This document shows positions 54,090 through 62,995 of a DNA stretch of 64,000 nt, piece by piece; positions within the stretch are counted from its first letter, which is position 1, and each line of letters opens with the position of its first letter. Location of the stretch: the NCBI GenBank assembly GCA_965223825.1, contig OZ245018.1, forward strand, positions 434,001 through 498,000, in the 5' to 3' direction. The notes under the pieces are model-generated. The model made no database searches and was not told where the DNA came from. It was given only the letters and a program-made list of their open reading frames with translations. This DNA is from CAJXQU01 sp965223825. GTDB lineage: Bacteria; Pseudomonadota; Gammaproteobacteria; CAJXQU01. The translations under genes were made by a program, and so were the position numbers.

Positions 54090-54713
54090 ATGGCAAGATA
54101 TATCGGACCAAAATGCAAATTAAGTAGACGACACGGCGTAGATCTGTTTCTGAAAAGTCACGCGCGCCCAATCGAGTCGAAGTGCCAATTAGAAAAAGCA
54201 CCTGGACAACACGGTGACAATAAACAACGTCGCCTGTCTGACTACGCAACACAGCTTAACGAAAAGCAAAAAGTAAGACAGATCTATGGCGTGTTAGAGC
54301 GGCAGTTCCGTAATTACTACAAAAAAGCTTCTCGAATGAAAGGATCTACAGGTGAAAATCTGCTGGCCCTATTAGAATGTCGTTTAGATAACGTAGTTTA
54401 TAGAATGGGACTAGGCTCTACTCGTGCTGAAGCTCGTCAATTAGTCAGTCACAAAGCACTATTGGTTAACGGCCAAAGTGTCAACATCCCTTCGTATGTT
54501 GTTAAACCAGGCGATGTAATCTCTGTTAAAGAGGCCAGCAAAAACCAAGTGCGTATAAAAGATTCATTGGCACTTGCAGAGCAGTTTGGTTTTCCAGAAT
54601 GGGTGCAAATCGACTCAAGCAAAATGGAGGGTTTGTTTAAAGCCGTTCCTGATCGCGCTGAATTACCAGCCGATATAAATGAATCATTGATTGTCGAATT
54701 GTACTCTAAGTAA
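54090..54713 (+). CDS. rpsD: 30S ribosomal protein S4
   Basis: A 207-residue primary 16S rRNA binder, antitermination factor and, in E. coli, repressor of the alpha operon. It begins MARYIGPKCKLSRRHG and contains NVVYRMGLGSTRAEARQLVSHK (in part NVVYRMGLGSTRAEARQL). It is a zinc-free type, with only scattered cysteines. Confidence 0.97.
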   Translation: MARYIGPKCKLSRRHGVDLFLKSHARPIESKCQLEKAPGQHGDNKQRRLSDYATQLNEKQKVRQIYGVLERQFRNYYKKASRMKGSTGENLLALLECRLDNVVYRMGLGSTRAEARQLVSHKALLVNGQSVNIPSYVVKPGDVISVKEASKNQVRIKDSLALAEQFGFPEWVQIDSSKMEGLFKAVPDRAELPADINESLIVELYSK

Positions 54714-54740
54714 TCCAACTACTGGTTAGGAGATCAGCAT

Positions 54741-55733
54741 ATGCCTACTTCTGCAACGGAGTTTTTAAAGCCACGTATTGTTGACGTAGACTTCGTCACT
54801 GATAAGAGTGCAAAAATTGTACTAGAACCATTAGATCGTGGATTTGGTCACACGTTAGGTAACGCGTTAAGACGCGTATTACTTTCATCAATTGCAGGTT
54901 CTGCAGTTACGGAAGTTGAGATCGAAGGCGTACTGCATGAGTACACAACGATTGAAGGTGTACAAGAAGATGTGACAGACGTCCTGTTGAACCTTAAAAG
55001 TCTTGCGATCGAAATGCATGCTAAAAATGAGGCCACCCTGACACTAAATAAAAAAGGTCCAGGTAAAGTCACAGCAGAAGATATTACTGTCGATCACGAT
55101 GTGAATATCGTTAATAAAGATCTTCATCTCGCGACGTTAAATGACGGTGCAGAGTTGAATATGACTCTTCGCATTCAAAAAGGACGAGGCTATGTCGCTG
55201 CTAATTCATCGGAAGCTGCAGAGTCAGAAGAACAATCGATTGGTGGCCTGCGAATGGATGCGTCATTTAGCCCAATTCGTCGAGTCGCATACGAGGTGCA
55301 AAGTGCACGTGTAGATCAACGTACGGATCTTGATCGTTTAGTATTAGAAATTGAAACAAACGGTGCCATAGATCCTGAAGAAGCATTAAAAGGTGCGGTA
55401 AAAGTACTGCTAGACCAATTATCTGTCTTTGTTGACCTCAGTACAATCCAACAATCAGAGCCAGAGCAAGAAGAAGAAGTTGAAATTGATCCGATTCTTT
55501 TACGATCAATTGATGATTTGGAACTTACCGTTCGTTCAGCGAATTGTTTGAAAGCAGAAAGTATTTGTTATATTGGTGATTTAATTCAACGCACCGAAGT
55601 AGAGTTGTTAAAAACTCCTAACCTCGGTAAGAAATCACTAACAGAGATTAAGAGTGTTCTTGCCGCTAGAGGTCTCTCTTTAGGAATGCGTCTAGAAAAT
55701 TGGCCGCCTAAAGATTTAGCCGTTAGCGCGTAA
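54741..55733 (+). CDS. rpoA: RNA polymerase alpha subunit
   Basis: A 330-residue alpha subunit (E. coli 329) that nucleates polymerase assembly and contacts UP elements and activators. The N-terminal assembly domain has RGFGHTLGNALRRVLLSSI. An acidic linker (EQEEEVEIDP) joins it to the C-terminal DNA-binding domain with NCLKAESICYIGDL and LGKKSLTEIKSVL. It lies between rpsD and rplQ in the usual order. Confidence 0.98.
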   Translation: MPTSATEFLKPRIVDVDFVTDKSAKIVLEPLDRGFGHTLGNALRRVLLSSIAGSAVTEVEIEGVLHEYTTIEGVQEDVTDVLLNLKSLAIEMHAKNEATLTLNKKGPGKVTAEDITVDHDVNIVNKDLHLATLNDGAELNMTLRIQKGRGYVAANSSEAAESEEQSIGGLRMDASFSPIRRVAYEVQSARVDQRTDLDRLVLEIETNGAIDPEEALKGAVKVLLDQLSVFVDLSTIQQSEPEQEEEVEIDPILLRSIDDLELTVRSANCLKAESICYIGDLIQRTEVELLKTPNLGKKSLTEIKSVLAARGLSLGMRLENWPPKDLAVSA

Positions 55734-55764
55734 GAATAAAACGATTTTTTTAGGTAAATAAAAA

Positions 55765-56157
55765 ATGCGTCATTTAAAAAGTGGTAGACACTTAAATAGA
55801 ACAAGTAGTCATCGAAAAGCAATGTTTAAGAATATGGCTAATTCATTATTCCGACATGAGATCATTAAAACCACTTTGCCTAAAGCAAAGGAATTAAGAA
55901 GAACAGCCGAACCACTGATTACACTCGGTAAGGTTGATTCTGTGGCTAACCGAAGACTGGCTTTCGCACGTTTACGTGACAAAGGAATGGTTGCTAAATT
56001 ATTTACTGATCTTGGTCCGCGGTATCAAGATCGTCCAGGTGGTTACCTGCGCATAATGAAATGTGGTTTTAGAGCTGGAGACTCAGCACCAATGGCTTAT
56101 GTTGAGCTTGTTGATCGTCCAGAAATTACAGAAGAAGATATCGTTACTGAAGATTAA
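55765..56157 (+). CDS. rplQ: 50S ribosomal protein L17
   Basis: A 130-residue protein near the tunnel exit. It begins MRHLKSGRHLNRTSSHRKAM and contains HEIIKTTLPKAKELR. It is the last gene of the alpha cluster and is followed by a strong terminator. Confidence 0.97.
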   Translation: MRHLKSGRHLNRTSSHRKAMFKNMANSLFRHEIIKTTLPKAKELRRTAEPLITLGKVDSVANRRLAFARLRDKGMVAKLFTDLGPRYQDRPGGYLRIMKCGFRAGDSAPMAYVELVDRPEITEEDIVTED

Positions 56158-56175
56158 AAGTCTTTTCGTAGTTGT

Positions 56176-56205
56176 AAAAAAACCGGCTTTAGGCCGGTTT
56201 TTTTA
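56176..56205. terminator. Terminator after rplQ
   Basis: An ACCGGC / GCCGGT stem with flanking A- and T-runs lies 19 bp after rplQ and 26 bp from the end of convergent ettA. It can serve both strands and closes the ribosomal superlocus. Confidence 0.9.
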
Positions 56206-56230
56206 TGTTTAAAATATTAAATTATGAATA

Positions 56231-57904
56231 TCAACTCGCCATTGGTTTATATTTCATTCTATGCGGTTGGTCAGCATCATCACCTAAGCGACGTTTACGA
56301 TCTTTCTCATAGTCAGTGTAGTTGCCATCAAACCAAGTAACACTACTATCCCCTTCAAAAGCCAGTATGTGAGTAGCAATACGATCAAGAAACCAGCGAT
56401 CATGTGATATAACTACCGTACAACCTGGAAAGGTTAATAAAGCTTCTTCTAATGCTCGCAGTGTTTCTACATCTAAATCATTCGTTGGTTCGTCGAGTAA
56501 AAGTACATTGCCGCCATTACGCAGCATTTTAGCTAAATGAACTCGATTGCGTTCACCGCCCGAAAGCTGGCCAATTATTTTTTGCTGATCACCGCCCTTA
56601 AAGTTAAATCGTCCAACATACGATCGCGATGGGCATTCATATGTTTCAACACGAATGATGTCTTGACCTTCAGAGATCTCTTCCCAGACCGTTTTAGTAT
56701 CGTCAAGTGCATCTCTAGATTGATCAACATACGAAAATTTAACAGTTTCTCCAATTTTGATCGCTCCACTGTCAGGTGTGTCTTGTTCTGTTAACAGTTT
56801 AAAAAGCGTTGATTTACCCGCGCCGTTTGGGCCAATTACACCAACAATTCCACCGGGTGGTAATTGGAAGCTTAAATTTTCGTAAAGTAATTTATCACCG
56901 AATGCTTTACTAATATCACTAACCTCAACGACATTGTCGCCAAGACGTGGGCCAGGTGGGATATAGATTTCATTCGTTTCGTTACGTTTTTGAAAATCTT
57001 TTGAGCTTAATTCATTAAATTGTTTTATACGCGCTTTGCTTTTCGCATGCCGCCCTTTTGTACCGGCTCGGACCCATTCAAGTTCTGCTCTGATGGCTTT
57101 ATCATGCGATCGTTGTTGTTTATCTTCTTGAGCGAGACGATCTTCTTTTTGTTCCAGCCAGGATGAGTAGTTACCTTCCCAAGGAATGCCATGACCACGA
57201 TCTAACTCAAGTATCCAACCAGCAACATTATCAAGGAAATAACGATCATGCGTAACAGCAACGACGGTTCCTGGAAACTCTTCGAGGAAACGTTCAAGCC
57301 ATGCAACCGATTCTGCATCTAAATGATTAGTCGGCTCATCAAGGAGCAACATATCCGGAGATGAAAGCAGTAACCTGCACAGCGCAACGCGGCGACGTTC
57401 GCCGCCTGAAAGGGTAGATACATCAGCATCCCAAGCCGGTAAACGCAAGGCATCCGCGGCAATTTCAAGTTTACGATCAAGTTCCCATGCGCCTGCGTTA
57501 TCAATGGCAGCTTGGACCTCTGCTTGCTTTTCAAGTAATGAATTCATTTCCTCATCACTCATTGGCTCAGCAAATTTTGCGTTGATATCGTCGAAGTCTT
57601 TTAATAACTGAGCAACTTCCGCAACGCCCTCTTCAACATTTCCCCGTACATCTTTGCTTGAATCTAGTTCAGGCTCTTGTGAAAGGTAACCAATGTTGAG
57701 GTTTTTCATTGGTATAGCTTCGCCATCAATCTCAGTATCAATGCCCGCCATGATTCGAAGTAAGGTCGATTTACCTGATCCGTTTAAACCTAAAACACCG
57801 ATTTTTGCACCTGGAAAGAAACTGAGTGAGATGTCTCGCAGAATTGTGCGCTTAGGTGGAACGACTTTACTGACCCGATTCATGGAAAAAACGTACTGTG
57901 CCAT
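56231..57904 (-). CDS. ettA: Energy-dependent translational throttle protein EttA
   Basis: A 557-residue ABC-F protein (E. coli EttA 555) that binds the ribosomal E site and gates the first elongation cycle according to ATP/ADP. Two ATPase cassettes are present: Walker A GLNGSGKST and GPNGAGKST, signatures LSGGERRRVALCRLLL and LSGGERNRVHLAKML, and Walker B LLLDEPTNHLD and LLLDEPTNDLD. The interdomain linker and the arm of EttA type lie between them. There are no membrane helices. The start MAQYVFSMNRVSKVVPPKR matches the family, with AAGGATTA upstream. Confidence 0.96.
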   Translation of the reverse strand: MAQYVFSMNRVSKVVPPKRTILRDISLSFFPGAKIGVLGLNGSGKSTLLRIMAGIDTEIDGEAIPMKNLNIGYLSQEPELDSSKDVRGNVEEGVAEVAQLLKDFDDINAKFAEPMSDEEMNSLLEKQAEVQAAIDNAGAWELDRKLEIAADALRLPAWDADVSTLSGGERRRVALCRLLLSSPDMLLLDEPTNHLDAESVAWLERFLEEFPGTVVAVTHDRYFLDNVAGWILELDRGHGIPWEGNYSSWLEQKEDRLAQEDKQQRSHDKAIRAELEWVRAGTKGRHAKSKARIKQFNELSSKDFQKRNETNEIYIPPGPRLGDNVVEVSDISKAFGDKLLYENLSFQLPPGGIVGVIGPNGAGKSTLFKLLTEQDTPDSGAIKIGETVKFSYVDQSRDALDDTKTVWEEISEGQDIIRVETYECPSRSYVGRFNFKGGDQQKIIGQLSGGERNRVHLAKMLRNGGNVLLLDEPTNDLDVETLRALEEALLTFPGCTVVISHDRWFLDRIATHILAFEGDSSVTWFDGNYTDYEKDRKRRLGDDADQPHRMKYKPMAS

Positions 57905-58047
57905 TGATTAATCCTTGAGTTACAAATATGCGCGTATTTTGCCATAGATGTGAAGCTAACGTGAAAACTGTTCGCGACAGATCCTAAAAGACAGAAAAAG
58001 TGAATTTAATCGATTAAATTGTATATCGAGAAGAAAATGAAAGGTTT

Positions 58048-58075
58048 TTGACGCATGACAGTGCTGGTGTATAGT
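58048..58075 (+). promoter_or_regulatory. Candidate promoter of the TM-helix protein gene
   Basis: TTGACG and TATAGT with a 16-bp spacer lie about 60 bp before the start codon, in the 232-bp divergent gap shared with ettA. Nothing else recognisable is seen in that gap. Confidence 0.55.
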
Positions 58076-58136
58076 AATCACTCAAAGTTAACAATGTTTC
58101 ACTTTCTCACCGTAAATATCCTCGGGAGGGACAATT

Positions 58137-59291
58137 ATGGACAGTTTTATCACACAAATTTCGGACACGTTAGGCCCGGCTGCATCTAGCCAGCTTGGTC
58201 ATGCGTTAATTGGATTAGCAATATTGATCATAGGATTGATCATCGTAAAGTTTATTGCCCGCATTCTTATGAAAGGTTTGAATAAGATCGATTTTCTAGA
58301 AACATCAAATCTCGTTAAGCCGATCGGATCACTCATAAAAGCCATACTCACGATTTTTGTGTTGATGGCTGTATTGCAACATTTTGGTTTAACAGATGTA
58401 CTCGCTCCATTACGTAATATGGTGGACCAATTCCTAGCGGCGATCCCAAATGTAATTGGTGCTGGTGTGATTGGTTATGCCGGTTGGGTAATCGCAAAAA
58501 TTGTCTCACAGCTAGTTGGTGTCGCCTTAACGAAAGTTGATAGCGAATTAGTTGAAAAAACCGGGAATGAAAATATTAAGGTTTCAAAATTCGGCAGTGC
58601 GTTTGTTTTTGCCGCAATTTTATTACCGATCACCGTAGCAGCATTAGGTGTATTAAACATTCCAGCTATTACCGTACCAGCTTCCGAAATGATCAATAAA
58701 TTAATGGCTGCGATTCCAAATATAATTGGCGCCTTTATTATTTTATTGGTAACTTATTTTGTTGCTAAGTTCGTAATTTATATTCTCGTTAACATTCTGG
58801 ATGGAATGAAATTTAATACGTTGCCAGAAAAAATTGGATTACAAAATTTCTTTACACCAACATTTACACCAACACGACTTGTAAGTGGTGCTGTTATGTT
58901 TTTCTCGATGCTTACAGCATCAACAGCAGCGGTAAATACATTAGGTATTGATGTAATCTCATCAATTTTCTCAAAAGTTTTACAGTTTGGTGGTGGCATA
59001 TTAATTGGTGGCATTATCCTGATTATTGGTAATTTTTTAAGTACGCTGGCTTACAACAAACTGATACTTGGGAGTGGTAAAACGGTCGCAAATATTGCGC
59101 GTTTTGCAATCCTAGGATTAGTGATCGCGATGGGCTTACGTGCGATGGGTTTAGCCGATCAGATTGTAAATATGGCGTTTGGATTCACGATTGGTGCCAT
59201 TGCTGTTTCAACGGCTATCGCATTTGGTCTCGGTGGACGTGATGCTGCAAAAACCTTAGCTGATTCGTGGGTCAGTAAAATTAAGGGTTAA
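58137..59291 (+). CDS. TM-helix repeat membrane protein related to mechanosensitive channels
   Basis: A 384-residue membrane protein with many hydrophobic helices. Repeated units of the type AIPNVIGAGVIGYAGWVIAK and AIPNIIGAFIILLVTYFVAK mark the conserved TM-helix repeat family, which is often annotated as mechanosensitive ion channel. The C-terminus ends AFGLGGRDAAKTLADSWVSKIKG (given here as AFGLGGRDAAKTL), which resembles the start of the MscS pore helix, but the MscS beta domain is absent. Channel function is therefore uncertain. GGGAGG precedes the ATG. It is monocistronic, with a terminator 20 bp downstream. Confidence 0.85.
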   Translation: MDSFITQISDTLGPAASSQLGHALIGLAILIIGLIIVKFIARILMKGLNKIDFLETSNLVKPIGSLIKAILTIFVLMAVLQHFGLTDVLAPLRNMVDQFLAAIPNVIGAGVIGYAGWVIAKIVSQLVGVALTKVDSELVEKTGNENIKVSKFGSAFVFAAILLPITVAALGVLNIPAITVPASEMINKLMAAIPNIIGAFIILLVTYFVAKFVIYILVNILDGMKFNTLPEKIGLQNFFTPTFTPTRLVSGAVMFFSMLTASTAAVNTLGIDVISSIFSKVLQFGGGILIGGIILIIGNFLSTLAYNKLILGSGKTVANIARFAILGLVIAMGLRAMGLADQIVNMAFGFTIGAIAVSTAIAFGLGGRDAAKTLADSWVSKIKG

Positions 59292-59312
59292 GTAGATAGA
59301 ACTGAGTAAGAC

Positions 59313-59345
59313 AAAAAAGCCGGGTAAGGTTGCCCGGCTTTTTTT
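59313..59345. terminator. Bidirectional terminator between the TM-helix gene and yaaA
   Basis: A GCCGGG / CCCGGC stem with an 8-nt loop is bounded by an A-run and a T-run. It separates convergent genes and can act on both strands. Confidence 0.88.
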
Positions 59346-59373
59346 ATTTTAAATAGTATGATTACGCAATTCA

Positions 59374-60138
59374 TTAGCTTGCTTCAGAACGGGTGAATAC
59401 CCACTCGTTTCCACGTGTTAATTTCGAGTTAAATGAATACCCGGCAATGTCAAAATATTTTATATCTTCTGCTTTTTTAATTCGTTCTTGAATAATATAT
59501 CGACTCATTAAGCCTCGTGCTTTTTTTGCAAAAAAACTAATAATTTTATATTGGCCATTTTTTATATCTTTAAAAACAGGAGTGATTACAGGTAAATCAA
59601 AATGTTTAAGATCAACGGCCTTTGAATATTCATTAGAAGCAAGGTTGATGACGACTTTATTTTCTTCTTCGCGTAACGTTTTCGTTAATGTATCGGCCCA
59701 AAACTGATAAAGGTTATCCCCGCGAGTATTGGAGAGTTTCGTACCCATTTCCAGGCGGTAGGGTTGAATAAGATCGAGTGGTTTTAATAAGCCATATAAA
59801 CCAGACAAAATGCGTAAATGATCTTGCGCGAATGTGATTTCTTTTTTAGTTAATGTTTCAGCTTCAAGCCCAGTATAAACATCTCCTTTGAATGCAAAAA
59901 TACAGGCTTTCGCATTTTCTTGCGTGAAGGGGACCTGCCAGTCTTGGTTGCGTGCGTAATTCAGATCACCGAGTTTTGCTGAGATCTTCATTAACGTGCT
60001 TAAATCCTCGGGCGTATGTGTTTTTAACTGGTCCATCAGCTCACAACTGTCGCCAAGAAATTGGGGCATTGTGAAAGTCGAAAACGGAGATGCCGATTCA
60101 AAATCGAGAGTTTTCGCGGGTGAGATAAGAATTTTCAT
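59374..60138 (-). CDS. yaaA: Peroxide stress protein YaaA (UPF0246)
   Basis: A 254-residue cytoplasmic protein of the YaaA family (E. coli 258), which limits free iron and oxidative DNA damage during peroxide stress and binds DNA. It begins MKILISPAKTLDFES. Family motifs include LRILSGLYGLLKPLD, YRLEMGTKL and FFAKKARGLMSRYII. Regulation by OxyR is known in E. coli; no site was checked here. Confidence 0.93.
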   Translation of the reverse strand: MKILISPAKTLDFESASPFSTFTMPQFLGDSCELMDQLKTHTPEDLSTLMKISAKLGDLNYARNQDWQVPFTQENAKACIFAFKGDVYTGLEAETLTKKEITFAQDHLRILSGLYGLLKPLDLIQPYRLEMGTKLSNTRGDNLYQFWADTLTKTLREEENKVVINLASNEYSKAVDLKHFDLPVITPVFKDIKNGQYKIISFFAKKARGLMSRYIIQERIKKAEDIKYFDIAGYSFNSKLTRGNEWVFTRSEAS

Positions 60139-60213
60139 GGTCGATGTCTAAATCCAAACAACAGATAAGGTACAATTTTAACAAAATAATAGATCAATGA
60201 TGGAGTCGGTTTA

Positions 60214-60897
60214 ATGAGTAGTTCTTTAGAGACATTTTTGGATAGTATGCAGGAGCTTGGCATGATGGCAGCGGACTACATGCAGGAAAGTCTCAAAAAC
60301 GATCCGTTTGCACAACAAAAAATTTATGAGAAGTGGATCCGCGAAGATGAATGGCGACTTCACGATCAAGCGATTCCGCTGGCATTAGGTTTGGATCCAC
60401 AAGCATGGCAGGAGTTTTTGGCATCTGTAGATCATAAAGCTGAGTGCGATCGGTTGCTGCAAGCCATACAAGATGTGATCGCAGAAAATCAAGGGCCGCA
60501 ACTGACTAATCCAAGTGATCCTGTTCAAGATTGGCGCGTACCTGCGGGCGGCTTTTATGGTTGGGTGAATGCAAATGGGATCACGGTTCCTGATGCGATG
60601 GACGGCATTATGCAGTTCGTTATGACCGTCGTGAAAAAGTCGGAACCAGCACCACACGTGATGTCTTCTGAAGCGAACATTAGTGCAGCACAGGCGATGA
60701 TTCGCGAACAAGTTTTGGGTGCTGCGATTAATATTGTATCGAAAGAACCGGACGCCTGTCGTGACCCGTCAGGGCTGACAAACGCTCAGGCTTTGGCCGC
60801 TATGATCGCAGCACAGTCCGTTCGTTGGTTTGATCAACCGACACCACCTATGAATGTTGAGAAGATGACGGAGTTATTGGAAAAGTGGTTGGATTAA
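60214..60897 (+). CDS. Conserved hypothetical protein, function unknown
   Basis: A 227-residue soluble protein that I do not recognise. The N-terminal part has WIREDEWRLHDQAIPLALGLDP, seen here as WRLHDQAIPLALGLDP, a short module found in assorted uncharacterised proteins. The middle has RVPAGGFYGWVNANGITVPDAM, of the type 'F-x-W-x-x-x-NGI-x-(I/V)-P' in the same proteins. The C-terminal third is Ala/Met-rich and helical (ANISAAQAMIREQVLG, ALAAMIAAQSVRWF). No catalytic motif, signal peptide or membrane helix is visible. GGAG lies 9 bp before the ATG. It is divergent from yaaA and convergent with the JAMM protease gene. Confidence 0.75.
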   Translation: MSSSLETFLDSMQELGMMAADYMQESLKNDPFAQQKIYEKWIREDEWRLHDQAIPLALGLDPQAWQEFLASVDHKAECDRLLQAIQDVIAENQGPQLTNPSDPVQDWRVPAGGFYGWVNANGITVPDAMDGIMQFVMTVVKKSEPAPHVMSSEANISAAQAMIREQVLGAAINIVSKEPDACRDPSGLTNAQALAAMIAAQSVRWFDQPTPPMNVEKMTELLEKWLD

Positions 60898-60921
60898 TAG
60901 AACGTTCGATCGCGTGATAAT

Positions 60922-61332
60922 TTACCGAATAACGAGGTTTAACGGCTGAAATTGATCGCCATCAAAAAGATACGCTTTCATCTCTGGCTCCGTTTGGAGT
61001 AATGACACAATGAGATAGGCTGTGCCGGGATAGGCGGCCATGCGCTGATCACGATCAGAGGGAATTGCTTCTGATCGGGGATGGGAATGATAGATGCCGC
61101 AAAGTTGTTCTGACTCTTGTCGCATTGTTCGTAATGCCGCGATCTGCGCCGATGGATCCATATAAAAACTGTTTTTTGGTTCCTCGGAGATATTGGGAAT
61201 GCGGTAAACGCTGCACACGCCGCTCTGATCTTCTGCGAGTAATCCGCACACTTCTAAGCCATCACTGTTTTGCGCATGTTGGAGAATGTGTTGGTAGAGC
61301 GCAGTGGGCAGGGTGAAGTTTTCAATCGACAT
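60922..61332 (-). CDS. JAMM/MPN+ metallopeptidase (M67 family, Mec-like)
   Basis: A 136-residue zinc isopeptidase/protease of the bacterial JAB family. The JAMM motif is complete: Glu27 (LEVCGLL), His82-x-His84-Pro (YHSHPRSEA), Ser92 and Asp95 (PSDRD). Relatives trim the C-terminus of ubiquitin-like sulfur carriers (CysO, ThiS, MoaD types) or release their products. It is 3 bp downstream of an E1-like gene and surely co-transcribed with it. No ubiquitin-like carrier gene is in the window, so its substrate is unknown. Confidence 0.88.
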   Translation of the reverse strand: MSIENFTLPTALYQHILQHAQNSDGLEVCGLLAEDQSGVCSVYRIPNISEEPKNSFYMDPSAQIAALRTMRQESEQLCGIYHSHPRSEAIPSDRDQRMAAYPGTAYLIVSLLQTEPEMKAYLFDGDQFQPLNLVIR

Positions 61333-61335
61333 GGT

Positions 61336-62082
61336 TTAGCGGCTCGCGCAAACGGGGCAAGCTATGTCGCGTTTAAATCGTAGCGTGGTCCATTCGCTTT
61401 TTAGCCCATCAAATAGACATAGTTTGCCAGTGAGTGTGTCGCCTGTCTTACCCAACAACTTTATGGCTTCCAACGCCTGCATCGACCCCATGATACCCAG
61501 TAACGGGGCGATCACGCCGGTTTGCGTGCAGGTTTCTTCCGCCATGCTTTCATCCGAATAGAGGCAACGGTAGCAAGGACTGTTTTGTGAACGGAAATCA
61601 AACACACTGATCTGACCTTCAAACCGAATCGCGGCTGCGGAGATGAGCGGAGTTGTTGCGTGTACGCAGGCGAGGTTGATCGCAAAGCGACTGGCGAAGT
61701 TGTCGGTGCAGTCAATGACGAGATCGGCCTGCTGAACATTCTCAAGTAATGCGTCATCGTTTAAGGCGTGATCAATCGTATCGATCTGAATGGTTGGATT
61801 TAAGGCTTGGAGTCGATCACGCGCAGATTCGACTTTTAATCGTTTTAAATCCGCCGTGCTGTGAACGATCTGACGTTGTAAGTTAGAAATTTCCACATGG
61901 TCATAATCAACTAGGATTAATCGACCAATGCCCGCAGCCGCCAAATACATGCTGACTGGCGAGCCCAAACCACCGAGACCGAGGATGAGGACGGTACTGC
62001 TCAACAGCGCTGCTTGCCCGTCGATATCGAACTCTGGAAGCATGATCTGCCGACTGTAGCGTAATAAATCGTCATCATTCAT
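61336..62082 (-). CDS. moeB: E1-like adenylyltransferase (HesA/MoeB/ThiF family)
   Basis: A 248-residue enzyme that adenylates the C-terminal glycine of a sulfur-carrier protein (MoaD or ThiS type). It has the nucleotide loop GLGGLGSPVSMYLAAAGIG, NLQRQIVHS with the conserved arginine, DCTDNFASR and the MoeB-like cysteine segment EETCTQTGVIAPLLG. Zinc-binding cysteine pairs CYRC and CPVC are both present. Length equals E. coli MoeB (249). The symbol is by family only: ThiF is a real alternative, since no moaD or thiS lies nearby. Confidence 0.88.
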   Translation of the reverse strand: MNDDDLLRYSRQIMLPEFDIDGQAALLSSTVLILGLGGLGSPVSMYLAAAGIGRLILVDYDHVEISNLQRQIVHSTADLKRLKVESARDRLQALNPTIQIDTIDHALNDDALLENVQQADLVIDCTDNFASRFAINLACVHATTPLISAAAIRFEGQISVFDFRSQNSPCYRCLYSDESMAEETCTQTGVIAPLLGIMGSMQALEAIKLLGKTGDTLTGKLCLFDGLKSEWTTLRFKRDIACPVCASR

Positions 62083-62143
62083 AAGGCTGTCTCAACGCTG
62101 GTCACGCGCGTATTTTATTGATGTTGTCTGCGAGCATTTTAGC

Positions 62144-62995
62144 TTATCCGATCCATTGACCCAATGTGATGCGATCGTGTCCAGCAAAATCTTGCTGGGA
62201 ACGGATATTTGAAAAACGCTGTTGCTGGAAAAGAGCCCGAACGATCTGCGCCTGATCATACCCGTGTTCGAGTAATAGCCAGCCTTTCGGTAACAAGTGC
62301 TCGGGTGCGTGCTGGATGATTTTCCGAATGTCGTCCAAACCATCAGAGCCACTCGTGAGGGCAAGACGAGGTTCAAAGCGAACATCGCCTTCCGCAAGGC
62401 TGGGATGTGATTCAGCGATGTAGGGCGGGTTACTCACGATCAGGTCAAACTTTTTCTGCGCGAGTGCAGAAAACCAGTCACTTTGTAGTAGGGTGACCTG
62501 ATCGCATGCGTGTTGAGCCATATTCTCCTGTGCGATCTGGAGCGCGTCTGGACTGGTGTCGGTTGCGATAATCTGATGGTTAAGATGTTGATCACGGCAT
62601 TCTTTTGCCAGTGCGATCGCAATTGCACCGGTGCCTGTGCCCATATCGAGAATCTGCATACTAGAGACTGAATGCATTTTATTTATCGCGAGTTCAACGA
62701 GGTGTTCTGTTTCTGGCCGAGGGATGAGCGTGGCAGCAGAAACACGTAAATTCAGTGACCAAAATTCGCGCTGACCCGTGAGATGCGCGATAGGAATGCC
62801 GGTTTTTCTTTTTGCGATCAGAACGTCATAGGTCGCGATCTGTTCAGCGGATGGTTTGTATTCTGGATGCGCGTAAAAGAAGCTGCGATCTTTTTGTAGC
62901 ACATGTGCGAGAAGAGTTTGCGCGTCGATTTGCGGGCTTTCGGTTTGGTGCAATTGCAGGCGACCGCGATCAAGCATCGCGGTGATCGTACTCAT
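62144..62995 (-). CDS. prmC: Release factor glutamine methyltransferase PrmC
   Basis: A 283-residue SAM-dependent enzyme (E. coli 277) that methylates the glutamine of the GGQ motif in RF1 and RF2. The SAM site DMGTGTGAIAIALAKE and the catalytic NPPY (FDLIVSNPPYIAE) are present. The start overlaps the prfA stop (ATGA), so enzyme and substrate are translationally coupled. Confidence 0.95.
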   Translation of the reverse strand: MSTITAMLDRGRLQLHQTESPQIDAQTLLAHVLQKDRSFFYAHPEYKPSAEQIATYDVLIAKRKTGIPIAHLTGQREFWSLNLRVSAATLIPRPETEHLVELAINKMHSVSSMQILDMGTGTGAIAIALAKECRDQHLNHQIIATDTSPDALQIAQENMAQHACDQVTLLQSDWFSALAQKKFDLIVSNPPYIAESHPSLAEGDVRFEPRLALTSGSDGLDDIRKIIQHAPEHLLPKGWLLLEHGYDQAQIVRALFQQQRFSNIRSQQDFAGHDRITLGQWIG

